Source of the DNA: Rhodoflexus caldus
GTDB taxonomy: Bacteria; Bacteroidota; Bacteroidia; Cytophagales; Thermoflexibacteraceae
Assembly (NCBI RefSeq): GCF_021206925.1
Contig: NZ_JAJPRF010000011.1
Coordinates: 1 to 64,000 of the forward strand
Direction: 5' to 3'
DNA: 64,000 nt
Position numbers and translations under genes: made by a program. Position 1 is the stretch's first letter. The number at the start of each line of letters is the position of its first letter. The notes under the pieces are model-generated. The model saw only the letters and a program-made list of their open reading frames with translations, ran no database searches and had not been told where the DNA came from. Shown one piece after another: positions 9,409 through 17,029 of the stretch.

Positions 9409-9477
9409 GCTTGTCTAAGATGCTTGCATTTGCTTAATCGTTTTTGCCGAAAACCTCGGAAACAAAATTAACTAAAA

Positions 9478-9505
9478 AAAGGGAACTTGTAAACAAGCTC
9501 CCTTT
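9478..9505 (-). terminator. Rho-independent terminator after rpsO
   Basis: Inverted repeat 9478-9490 / 9493-9505 (AAAGGGAACTTGT / ACAAGCTCCCTTT, one A-C mismatch) with a 2-nt loop and an A-rich flank that becomes the U tract on the minus-strand transcript. It starts 7 bp beyond the rpsO stop. Confidence 0.8.
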
Positions 9506-9511
9506 AATCTG

Positions 9512-9787
9512 TTATTTTCTGATATTCAGCTCGGCAATAATTGCACGATAACGCATGATATCGGTGCGCTGAAGGTAGTTCAGCAGGCTGCGACGCTTAC
9601 CTACCAGCTTGAGCAGACCTAAACGGCTGCCGTTGTCTTTTTTGTGAACTTTCAGGTGCTCGGTCAGGTGGTTGATGCGGTGCGTGAACAACGCAATTTG
9701 AGACTCTGGAGAACCTGTGTCTTTTGCAGATTTTGCAAAACCGTGCTTTGCAAAAATCTCTTCTTTGGTTTCTTTATCTAAATACAT
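9512..9787 (-). CDS. rpsO: Small ribosomal subunit protein uS15
   Basis: A 91-residue ribosomal protein S15, a primary binder of the central domain of 16S rRNA. Recognisable elements are [20 protein letters not shown], the loop [19 protein letters not shown], and [20 protein letters not shown]. The last two carry the 16S-contacting residues. Full length for the family. Single-gene transcript with its own terminator, followed downstream by pnp. Confidence 0.97.
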   Translation of the reverse strand: MYLDKETKEEIFAKHGFAKSAKDTGSPESQIALFTHRINHLTEHLKVHKKDNGSRLGLLKLVGKRRSLLNYLQRTDIMRYRAIIAELNIRK

Positions 9788-9897
9788 GACTTTGAAGAGT
9801 TTACGATTTAAAACCGGCCTTTACCTTGCGTTGAAAGCCTGTAATAAATCAAAGGTTTAAAAACAGGCTGCAAATATAGGCGAAAAAATCGGAAAAA

Positions 9898-10569
9898 CTA
9901 TTGTCCTTGTTTGGTGCGAGGTATAAAAATATAACGCATTCGTTTGTTGCGCAAGGGGCGATAGCCTTCTTCTATGTCAAAGAGTACGGGGTCGTGGTGG
10001 CGCGGCATGGTGAGCAGAGGGGCGGCCATATTGCGGTAGTGCCAAGCAAGAAACGCCCCGACGAGTGCTCCCAGCAGGTGCGATTCCCAAGAAACATTCA
10101 ATTGCCCCACTTGCGGGAATACGCCTTGCAACATCCCGCCGTACAGGGCACCTACGCCCAAAGCAATCATCAGCGAGGCGCGGTTGCGGCGAAATACGCC
10201 CGAAAAAAACAGGAATGAGGCCAGCGCATAAACCTGTCCGCTTACGCCGATATGATAGGAGGGTCGTGCCAGCAGCCAAACGCCAATGCCGGTGCCGAAA
10301 TAGGCCACCGTTAGCACAGAGCGGCTCTCGCGCGGATAGAACAGGAATGTAGCCGTGCAAAGAATCAGCAAAGGAAACAGATTGGAAACGAGATGCAGCC
10401 AATCGCCATGCACCAGCGGGGCAGTCAAGATGCCGACGGCACCCAACAACGAACGCGGGAAAATGCCCAAACGCGCCCAGTTGTACCCTGAAAGCCATTG
10501 CAGCAGCCCGAATAGTACAAAAGGAGCAGTCAGCAGCAGGCTCAGCAGGAAACTTCGGGAAAGGCGCAT
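9898..10569 (-). CDS. Rhomboid-family intramembrane serine protease
   Basis: A 223-residue polytopic membrane protein with about six hydrophobic segments. The rhomboid catalytic dyad is visible: Ser110 in GVSG (HIGVSGQVYALAS) and His164 in SWESHLLGALVGAF. The oxyanion asparagine is likely in HGDWLHLVSNLFP (Asn63). It probably cleaves single-pass membrane proteins within the inner membrane. The C-terminus from about residue 185 is soluble and basic. The start codon overlaps the ftsY stop (TGATG), so translation is probably coupled to ftsY. The physiological substrate is unknown. Confidence 0.88.
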   Translation of the reverse strand: MRLSRSFLLSLLLTAPFVLFGLLQWLSGYNWARLGIFPRSLLGAVGILTAPLVHGDWLHLVSNLFPLLILCTATFLFYPRESRSVLTVAYFGTGIGVWLLARPSYHIGVSGQVYALASFLFFSGVFRRNRASLMIALGVGALYGGMLQGVFPQVGQLNVSWESHLLGALVGAFLAWHYRNMAAPLLTMPRHHDPVLFDIEEGYRPLRNKRMRYIFIPRTKQGQ

Positions 10570-11528
10570 CAGTTTTGTTTTTTGAAGAACGAGTCTACAA
10601 ATTCATCGCGGTTGAAAATTTGCAGGTCTTCAATTTTTTCGCCTACGCCAATGTATTTCACCGGAATTTTAAATTGGTCGGAGATACCGATAACAACACC
10701 GCCTTTGGCAGAGCCGTCTAATTTGGTGATAGCCAGTGAGTTTACCTCGGTGGCTTTGGTGAACTCAACGGCTTGCAGAAATGCATTTTGTCCGGTGCTG
10801 CCGTCCAGTACAAGCATGACTTCATGGGGCGCATCGGGAATGAACTTCTGTTGTACGCGCTTGATTTTTGCCAACTCGTTCATCAAATTGACTTTGGTGT
10901 GCAAGCGGCCTGCCGTGTCTATGATGATAATGTCTGCGCCCATTTCCGTGCCTTTTTTAACGGCATCAAAGGCTACGGCAGAAGGGTCTGTATTCATGCC
11001 GTGGTCTATAACGGGCACGCCTACGCGCTCGCCCCAAAGTTTGATTTGGTCTACCGCTGCGGCGCGGAACGTATCGGCTGCACCGATAACCACGCTGTAA
11101 CCTTGTTTTTTGAATTGGGCAGCCAGTTTGCCAATAGTGGTGGTTTTGCCTACACCGTTTACGCCAACCACCATAAGTACGTAGGGGCGTTTGTTTTCGG
11201 GGATGCGAAAACCGTCGAGTGTGTCTTGTGGGTTTTTGGCCAGCAAGGCTTTTATTTCATCGCGGATGATGCTGTCCAACTCGGAGGTGCTGACATATTT
11301 GTCGCGCTTTACGCGCTCTTCTATGCTGCGAATAACTTTGATGGTAGTTGCTGCACCTACATCTGAGGCAATCAGAATGTTCTCCAATTCGTCAAGCACT
11401 TCTTCGTCTACCTGCGATTTGCCGGCAACGGCTTTGGTCAGCATGGAAAAGAAGCCTTTGCTGCTTTTTTCAAGTCCTTTATCGAGCGATTCTTTTTGCT
11501 CCTTAGAAAAAAATCCGAATAAACCCAT
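10569..11528 (-). CDS. ftsY: Signal recognition particle receptor FtsY
   Basis: A 319-residue SRP-GTPase that docks ribosome-nascent-chain-SRP complexes at the inner membrane for co-translational insertion. The N domain is about residues 20-105. The G domain contains the P loop GVNGVGKTT (122-130), AADTFRAAAVDQ, IIIDTAGRLH and TKLDGSAKGG, ending with GVGEKIEDLQIFNRDEFVDS. There is no long acidic A domain, only a short basic and amphipathic N-terminus (MGLFGFFSKEQKESL), as is usual in Bacteroidota. It follows the rpmB-rpmG-DUF4295 cluster, a conserved neighbourhood in the phylum, but a strong terminator separates them. Confidence 0.96.
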   Translation of the reverse strand: MGLFGFFSKEQKESLDKGLEKSSKGFFSMLTKAVAGKSQVDEEVLDELENILIASDVGAATTIKVIRSIEERVKRDKYVSTSELDSIIRDEIKALLAKNPQDTLDGFRIPENKRPYVLMVVGVNGVGKTTTIGKLAAQFKKQGYSVVIGAADTFRAAAVDQIKLWGERVGVPVIDHGMNTDPSAVAFDAVKKGTEMGADIIIIDTAGRLHTKVNLMNELAKIKRVQQKFIPDAPHEVMLVLDGSTGQNAFLQAVEFTKATEVNSLAITKLDGSAKGGVVIGISDQFKIPVKYIGVGEKIEDLQIFNRDEFVDSFFKKQN

Positions 11529-11581
11529 TGTAATGCGGTTGCGTTGAAATTAGCCCTTAAAATTGCGAAGTTTAATGATAA

Positions 11582-11614
11582 AAACCCTAAGGATTGGGAA
11601 AATCCTTAGGGTTT
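11582..11614 (-). terminator. Strong terminator between DUF4295 gene and ftsY
   Basis: Perfect 14-bp inverted repeat AAACCCTAAGGATT / AATCCTTAGGGTTT (11582-11595, 11601-11614) with a 5-nt loop. It lies 47 bp beyond the DUF4295 stop and 54 bp before the ftsY start. It suggests that ftsY has its own promoter or depends on read-through. Confidence 0.85.
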
Positions 11615-11660
11615 AAGGCAGCAACAGTTCTGTCGGCAACTGACTGACTGAATGCCGGAA

Positions 11661-11816
11661 TTACTTTGCGTTGAGGAATTCTTTTACCTGGTCTTCAGGC
11701 ATAATCTCCTCTTTAAAAATATACGCACCTGTCTTAGGCGACTTAACGGCCTTTACAACGCGGGTATATTTAACGCCGCCTTCTTTTTTCAGGGTAGCAA
11801 CTACTTTCTTAGCCAT
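11661..11816 (-). CDS. DUF4295 small basic protein encoded beside L28/L33
   Basis: A 51-residue protein. It starts MAKKVVATLKKEGGVKYTRV, continues VKAVKSPKTGAYIFKEEI and ends MPEDQVKEFLNAK. Its composition, length and position directly after rpmB and rpmG match the DUF4295 family, found at this position throughout Bacteroidota. A ribosome-associated role is often presumed from the context but is not shown by the sequence. The start at 11816 lies 5 bp after the rpmG stop, so the three genes are one transcript. Confidence 0.88.
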   Translation of the reverse strand: MAKKVVATLKKEGGVKYTRVVKAVKSPKTGAYIFKEEIMPEDQVKEFLNAK

Positions 11817-11821
11817 GACAA

Positions 11822-12004
11822 TTACTTAATTTCTCTGTGAAGGGTGTAGCGTTTCAGAATTGGGTTGTATTTTTTCAATTCCAAGCGCTCAGGAGTATTT
11901 TTACGGTTTTTGGTCGTAATGTAACGCGACATGCCGCCCATACCTGAATTTTTATGCTCGGTGCATTCCAGAATTACCTGGATGCGATTGCCTTTCTTTG
12001 CCAT
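11822..12004 (-). CDS. rpmG: Large ribosomal subunit protein bL33
   Basis: A 60-residue ribosomal protein L33: [18 protein letters not shown], then [18 protein letters not shown] and [17 protein letters not shown]. It has only one cysteine, so it lacks the four-Cys zinc ribbon and is the zinc-independent (C-minus) form. It sits between rpmB (19 bp upstream) and the DUF4295 gene (5 bp downstream). Confidence 0.95.
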   Translation of the reverse strand: MAKKGNRIQVILECTEHKNSGMGGMSRYITTKNRKNTPERLELKKYNPILKRYTLHREIK

Positions 12005-12023
12005 TGTATATGTTCCGGTTTGA

Positions 12024-12278
12024 TTATTTCAACTTCACTTTAGATGACAGCGTGCCTTTGGCAGCAGCTTCTTTCAGGACATTGCCCAGACCATTTTTAG
12101 TAATGGTACGCATAGCGGAAGTAGATACTTTCAAAGTTACCCAGCGGTCTTCTTCAGGCAGGTAGAATTTCTTTTTCTGCAAGTTGGGAGCGAAAGTACG
12201 CTTCGTTTTATTGTTAGCGTGCGATACGTTATTTCCAATACGAACACGCTTGCCGGTGATATCGCAAATTTTAGACAT
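12024..12278 (-). CDS. rpmB: Large ribosomal subunit protein bL28
   Basis: An 84-residue ribosomal protein L28 starting [20 protein letters not shown]. The family signature [19 protein letters not shown] is intact. The frame extends 19 codons upstream to an ATG at 12335, but I chose the ATG at 12278 because the family begins M-S-K/R-x-C and an AAGG purine stretch lies just upstream of it. First gene of the rpmB-rpmG-DUF4295 unit. Confidence 0.95.
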   Translation of the reverse strand: MSKICDITGKRVRIGNNVSHANNKTKRTFAPNLQKKKFYLPEEDRWVTLKVSTSAMRTITKNGLGNVLKEAAAKGTLSSKVKLK

Positions 12279-12350
12279 GGTGATACCTTTTTTGAACAGG
12301 ACTGCAAAATTAGTGTAAGGGCAATAAAAAACCAACAGACTATCAAATAT

Positions 12351-13157
12351 TTAATTTGACTTTCCCATAACTGTCTCGCTAATGCCCATGCTGCTGAACC
12401 CGCCGTCATGGAAAAGGTTTTGCATGGTTACTTTGCGTGTCAGGTCTGAAAACAGGGTGATGACGTAATCGGCGCAATCGTCGGCAGTGGCATTGCCCAG
12501 CGGCGACATATCATCGGCATATTTAAGGAATGCGTCAAAGCCGCCTACGCCTGTGCCTGCGGTGGTTGGTGTCGGTGATTGGGAAATGGTATTGACGCGG
12601 ATTTTTTGCGATTTGCCAAGGCGGTAGCCGTAGCTGCGGGCGATAGATTCCAGCAAGGCTTTGGCCTGTGCCATATCGCCGTAGTCGGGGAATACGCGCT
12701 GTGCAGCGATGTAGGTAAGCCCTACGATGGAGGCATAATCGTTAAAGGCTGCCAGTTTTTCACCGGTTTGCATCATTTTGTGGAAAGAAATGGCAGAAAT
12801 ATCCAATGTTTTCATGAACCACTCGTAGTTCAAATCGCCGTATTCTTTCTTTTTGCGCACGTTGGGGCTCATGCCTATGGAGTGCAACACGAAGTCTATT
12901 TTACCGCCCAAATGCTCCATTGATTGGCGGTACAGGTTTTCCAAATCTTCTACCGAAGTAGCATCTGCCGGAATGACGATGGTTTGGCACTCTTCTGCCA
13001 ATTTATTGATTTCACCCATGCGCAGGGCAATCGGCGCGTTGGTCAGTGTGAAAGAAGCGCCTTCCTGTTTGGCACGCAGCGCCACACGCCATGCGATTGA
13101 GTTGCTGTCAAGTGCGCCCGTAATAATGCCTCTTTTGCCTTTTAACAGATTATACAT
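12351..13157 (-). CDS. fabI: Enoyl-[acyl-carrier-protein] reductase (NADH)
   Basis: A 268-residue short-chain-dehydrogenase-fold reductase catalysing the last step of each fatty-acid elongation cycle. The N-terminus YNLLKGKRGIITGALDSNSI is the FabI-type nucleotide-binding motif, in which the classical TGxxxGxG is altered. The active site is seen in GLTYIAAQRVFPDYGDMAQAKA, which holds the Y-x6-K pair. A following RVNTISQSPTPTTAGTGVGGF is the substrate loop region. Length is normal. It ends about 70 bp before rpmB on the same strand. Confidence 0.95.
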   Translation of the reverse strand: MYNLLKGKRGIITGALDSNSIAWRVALRAKQEGASFTLTNAPIALRMGEINKLAEECQTIVIPADATSVEDLENLYRQSMEHLGGKIDFVLHSIGMSPNVRKKKEYGDLNYEWFMKTLDISAISFHKMMQTGEKLAAFNDYASIVGLTYIAAQRVFPDYGDMAQAKALLESIARSYGYRLGKSQKIRVNTISQSPTPTTAGTGVGGFDAFLKYADDMSPLGNATADDCADYVITLFSDLTRKVTMQNLFHDGGFSSMGISETVMGKSN

Positions 13158-13247
13158 TGCTAAATCGTTGAATTAAAGTGGAAAAAATCGGGTGCAAATT
13201 AACAAACCTGCGTAACTACGCAAAAAAGCGGGGGGAGTTGGCGCAAT

Positions 13248-13997
13248 TTATCGGTTGCCGCGGAAGGAAAAAGTGATATGCGGATTGCGGTCAATCCATT
13301 GGCTGATACTGTCTGCCCAGATGGCGGCGGATTTTTCGGTGGGGTGTGCACCGTCTTTGCGGCGCTCGAAGGTCAATTGGCGTGAATCGAAGAATCGTTC
13401 GCGGCCTACATATTTGATTATCAGATTGTTAATTCCGGTGTCTTCTTTCCAGTTGGGCGGCCCTATCCAAATAAATTCTGCATCGCTCATTTGCCTGACT
13501 ATCTCGCGGATGTGGTCTTCTTTGGCTGCAATTTTATGGTCGTTAATCTGATTGGCACCAAGCGAAAAAATTACTAATGTAGGCCGATAACTTTTAATCA
13601 TGTTTTCCAGCTTATCGGTTTTTGCCCAACTGTCGGTAGTAGAGCCGTACCAAGGCTGATAACGGATGTCAAAGTTGCCCTGTTTGCGGAGTTTGCGCCA
13701 AGCAAGAAACAGCCCGTCGCCCATGGAGTCGCCTGTTAATAGGATGCGGTGGCGGCTGCCGTCATTTTTTTCATGGAAAACCAATTCTTTTCCTTTTTTT
13801 ACTTTGCCTTTGGCTACGATGCGCTGATTGCGACGGAGAGAGTCGCTGATATGCGCGATGCTGTCCTGAACGGCGGCCTCGCGGCGTGCTTGTTGCAGTT
13901 CGGCATTGATTTGGAACTGTGCTGCCCAGCGGAGCAATAATGCAACGGCAATCAGGGCAAAGATGCCCAAGCTGATATTGCGTTGTAATCGTTCCAT
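13248..13997 (-). CDS. Membrane-anchored SGNH/GDSL-type hydrolase
   Basis: A 249-residue protein with one N-terminal membrane helix (about residues 8-24) followed by a charged coiled stretch, then a periplasmic SGNH domain. Block I is GDSMGDG (89-95, Ser91), the Asn block is SLGANQIND (Asn149), and the last block is DGAHPTEKS with Asp215 and His218. All catalytic positions are therefore present. This arrangement resembles DUF459-type SGNH proteins that deacetylate or de-esterify cell-wall or glycan substituents. The substrate cannot be told from the sequence. Transcribed alone. Confidence 0.75.
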   Translation of the reverse strand: MERLQRNISLGIFALIAVALLLRWAAQFQINAELQQARREAAVQDSIAHISDSLRRNQRIVAKGKVKKGKELVFHEKNDGSRHRILLTGDSMGDGLFLAWRKLRKQGNFDIRYQPWYGSTTDSWAKTDKLENMIKSYRPTLVIFSLGANQINDHKIAAKEDHIREIVRQMSDAEFIWIGPPNWKEDTGINNLIIKYVGRERFFDSRQLTFERRKDGAHPTEKSAAIWADSISQWIDRNPHITFSFRGNR

Positions 13998-14203
13998 AGT
14001 GTTATATCAGGCAGCTTTTTTGTTGATAGTTTTTCTGTTACAATTTGCTTAAACACGCAAACACAGGGCAAAAGTTCCGGTTAGGGCGTTGTTCGGCAAA
14101 TAAAATAACGCTTCAATAGCGGCAATTTTCGTGTTAATAAACAATTATTGCGGTAATAAACCCCGATTTTTGCAGATATTCCTAAAAAAGTACAACATCT
14201 TCT

Positions 14204-16792
14204 ATGAAACTGCTAAATGAATTGTTAAAAACATATGTTGTTCCGGCGGTCGTTGCTTTGGTGTGCGGGCTGTCGTTGCCGGATGCTTGGGCACAAAAGC
14301 CGGGGAGCAACCCCAAGCCTGCTACAAAAAAACCGACTACAACGGTTAAGAAGCCGGCCGCTGCGCAGACCAAACCACCTGCCACGCAGCCCGCAACAGC
14401 GGTTGCCAAACGCGAGTTGGGAGCTTTGGAGCCTTATTATCAAACGCAGGTTTATCAGATTATTGAGTTTTTAGAACTGATTTTCAATGAATTAGGGGCA
14501 GAAGATACACCTTTGCAGGATAAAGAGGAAATCGTTAAAACCAGTTATCTGAAAGTATTTCGCGACAGCAAAGTTCAGATAGAAGATGACCTTGATACGC
14601 GGCGCACAACGCCTACCAACAAAGATGTACAGGCATATTTGAAAGATATTGACTTCTTTTTTAAGCGGGCAGAATTTAAGCTCACACACAAACGCACCGA
14701 GCAACTCCTCTCGGAGCAGGGCACACGCGTGGTGAAAGTTACCCTCAATCGCGAGTTGAATGCAGTACTGCTGGACGGAACGCCCATTACGCACAACCAG
14801 TTGCGCTATGTGGAAATGAACATTGACACGGTGCGTCGGGAAATGAAAATTGCCAGCATCTATACCAACCGTTTGGACGAAGCGCAGGAATTGCAGCAAT
14901 GGTGGGCGGGGCTTTCGCCTGAATGGAAAAATTTGGTAGCGCCGCAGTTTGCCAATCAGGCAGAGGTTGGGTTGGAACAACTGCGGGCTGTTACGCAAAT
15001 AGAGGCATTGGATTTGAGCAATGCGGTACGTTCGGGGCTGATTACTTCATTTGACCCGCTGTCTGAACTGACGGGGCTGCGCTCGCTGAAACTTGCACAA
15101 ACGGGCATCGCCGATTTGTGGCCGCTGCGCAACCTTGCCCGTTTGGAAAATCTGGATATTTCGGGAACGCCCGTTACTTCTTTAGACCCGCTCAAATACC
15201 TTTCGGCGCTGCAACAACTGAACCTCGCGGGAGTGCCTGTTGCCGACCTTTCGCCTATCGGCAATTTATTGCAATTGCAGCAACTCAATATTTCCAATAC
15301 GCAAGTCAGCAGTTGGGAGGCACTTGCCGACCTGAGCCGTTTGCAAACGCTTCAAGCAACCAATTTGCCTGCCACCAATCTGAACGGCATTGAAAAACTG
15401 AAAAGTTTGCAATTTTTGGATGTTTCGGACTTGAAAATCAGCAACATTGCGCCGTTGGCGGCACTGCCTGCATTAGAAAGACTCTATTTAGACAACACGC
15501 TTATCAACTCTGTGGGGGCGCTGCGCGGTAAAAGCAGTTTGCAGTTACTTTCCATCAACAATACCCGCGTCAGCAGCCTGACGGAGTTAAGCGGTATGGC
15601 TTCTTTGGAGCGCATCTATGCCGACGGGACGCCACTCAGTCGGGAAGAAATTAACCGTTTCATCGCTGCCAACCCCAAATGCTTGGTGATGAACAACAGC
15701 GATGCTATGGCGAGTTGGTGGGAAAAATTGCCGCGCCGTTGGCGCAATGTCATTATTACCTATGTGCGCATTTCGGGGTCTAATCCAAGCCGTGAGCAGT
15801 TAGCACAAATTGCCCGCCTGACCGAGATAGATATTACGGGGAAGGCCGATATCACTACTTTGGAACCGCTCAAAGCCTTGCGTGAACTGAAAAAGCTCAA
15901 ATGCAGCAGCACAAGCGTTATCGACCTCTCACCGTTGCAGTTTTTGGACGATTTGGAACACATTGAGTGTCGCAGCACGCGCATCAGCGACCTTGCACCG
16001 CTTGGCGGATTGAAACAGTTGAGTTATTTGGATATTTCGGGCACGCAGGTTTCCTCTTTGGCTGCCATTCAGAACCTGCCCGCGCTTACTACGCTGTATG
16101 CCGACAATACTTCCGTCAATCAAGAACAATTTGCTGCTTACATCAATGCCAAACCCGACCGCACGGTGGTCTTCATGTCGCGGGCATTGGAAAGTTGGTG
16201 GTCATTGCTGGCTCCGGAGTGGAAACAAGTTTTCAGACAAGCAACCGGCATTCGCGAAGAGAATCCGTCGTCGGAAGGGCTGCACCAGATTGCTAAGTTA
16301 CACATGCTTAACATTCCTTCCGGTACGCGAATAACCACGCTTACACCTGTTGAAATGCTGTTCCGTTTGCATGAATTCAATTTCAGCAATACAATGGTGC
16401 AAGACCTTTCGCCACTTGCTAAGGTACAGTCGCTGCGCATTTTGCGCCTGCCAAGCAACCCCATTCGCAGCTTGGCAGCCATTCATGGCCTGAGCAATCT
16501 GGAAGTACTGGACATCCAAAGCACGCCTATTGAGAAAATAGAAGAAGTGCTGCCGTTTGTCAATCTGAAAGAGTTGAATATTTCCGGTACGCCCATTAAA
16601 CGGCTGAAAGGCATTGAAGGGCTTCAGCAGTTGGAAAGATTGAGTTTTTACAGCACAACCATCGGCAGCATCAAGCCGTTGGAGAGTCTGCCCAATCTGA
16701 AAAAAGTGCAATGCTACCGCACTAAACTTTCGCCGCGGGAAGTGGCCAATTTCCGCCGCATCAAACCCGATTGTGAGATAGAATATTACTAA
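14204..16792 (+). CDS. Secreted leucine-rich-repeat protein with three WW-helix/LRR modules
   Basis: An 862-residue exported protein. The N-terminus has a signal peptide ending around DAWA-QK, then a Lys/Pro/Thr/Ala-rich linker (to about 65) and a helical region. The rest is made of SDS22/internalin-like 22-residue repeats (L..L...Q.I.DL.PL..L..L..LDIS.T.V). The repeats are interrupted by a helical motif that recurs three times, at Trp233-234 (QWWAGLSPEWK), Trp505-506 (SWWEKLPRRWR) and Trp665-666 (SWWSLLAPEWK). Each is followed by a conserved helix and a new LRR run. It has no type IX C-terminal domain and no anchor, so it is probably periplasmic or released. A role in protein-protein contacts is inferred from the fold; the partner is unknown. 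Confidence 0.85.
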   Translation: MKLLNELLKTYVVPAVVALVCGLSLPDAWAQKPGSNPKPATKKPTTTVKKPAAAQTKPPATQPATAVAKRELGALEPYYQTQVYQIIEFLELIFNELGAEDTPLQDKEEIVKTSYLKVFRDSKVQIEDDLDTRRTTPTNKDVQAYLKDIDFFFKRAEFKLTHKRTEQLLSEQGTRVVKVTLNRELNAVLLDGTPITHNQLRYVEMNIDTVRREMKIASIYTNRLDEAQELQQWWAGLSPEWKNLVAPQFANQAEVGLEQLRAVTQIEALDLSNAVRSGLITSFDPLSELTGLRSLKLAQTGIADLWPLRNLARLENLDISGTPVTSLDPLKYLSALQQLNLAGVPVADLSPIGNLLQLQQLNISNTQVSSWEALADLSRLQTLQATNLPATNLNGIEKLKSLQFLDVSDLKISNIAPLAALPALERLYLDNTLINSVGALRGKSSLQLLSINNTRVSSLTELSGMASLERIYADGTPLSREEINRFIAANPKCLVMNNSDAMASWWEKLPRRWRNVIITYVRISGSNPSREQLAQIARLTEIDITGKADITTLEPLKALRELKKLKCSSTSVIDLSPLQFLDDLEHIECRSTRISDLAPLGGLKQLSYLDISGTQVSSLAAIQNLPALTTLYADNTSVNQEQFAAYINAKPDRTVVFMSRALESWWSLLAPEWKQVFRQATGIREENPSSEGLHQIAKLHMLNIPSGTRITTLTPVEMLFRLHEFNFSNTMVQDLSPLAKVQSLRILRLPSNPIRSLAAIHGLSNLEVLDIQSTPIEKIEEVLPFVNLKELNISGTPIKRLKGIEGLQQLERLSFYSTTIGSIKPLESLPNLKKVQCYRTKLSPREVANFRRIKPDCEIEYY

Positions 16793-16812
16793 TTGAATCG
16801 TTTTCGCAATGG

Positions 16813-16846
16813 AAAGGAGGCTTGCTGTGCGGCCTCCTTTTTTTTG
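16813..16846 (+). terminator. Rho-independent terminator after the LRR gene
   Basis: Perfect 9-bp stem AAAGGAGGC / GCCTCCTTT (16813-16821, 16832-16840) with a 10-nt loop, continued by a T run. It lies 20 bp after the LRR stop and argues against the next gene starting as far upstream as 16793. Confidence 0.85.
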
Positions 16847-17029
16847 TTACCTGTTGAAATCTTCCTACTGAAAATAACAATTACTGCCGCTGTACTTACA
16901 CGCTCCGATAATTTAAATTCTTGCCTGTATACAACTTTTGCCTGCTTCTTCGTTTATAGAAATGTACCCCATGTTCCAACAACTCCTTTTAACTTACTGC
17001 TTTTACCCGAAGCATACGCGAGAAACAGT

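Larger units (their letters stand above)
9110..9511. other. 400-bp intergenic region between pnp and rpsO
   Basis: No convincing gene is present. The rpsO terminator occupies the right end. Around 9356-9405 is a degenerate copy of an intergenic sequence that recurs near 50251-50300 (see repeats). The remainder should contain the pnp promoter, but I could not single out a good -33/-7 pair. Confidence 0.5.

Noticed and set aside
9209-9418. Open frame of 69 codons on the plus strand between pnp and rpsO
   Set aside because: Composition and residues look random, no ribosome-binding context, and it overlaps a degenerate intergenic repeat.
16793-17029. N-terminal extension of the SpoIIE phosphatase frame
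   Set aside because: A perfect terminator of the LRR gene lies inside it (16813-16846), and a good signal-anchor start is available at 17030/17042.
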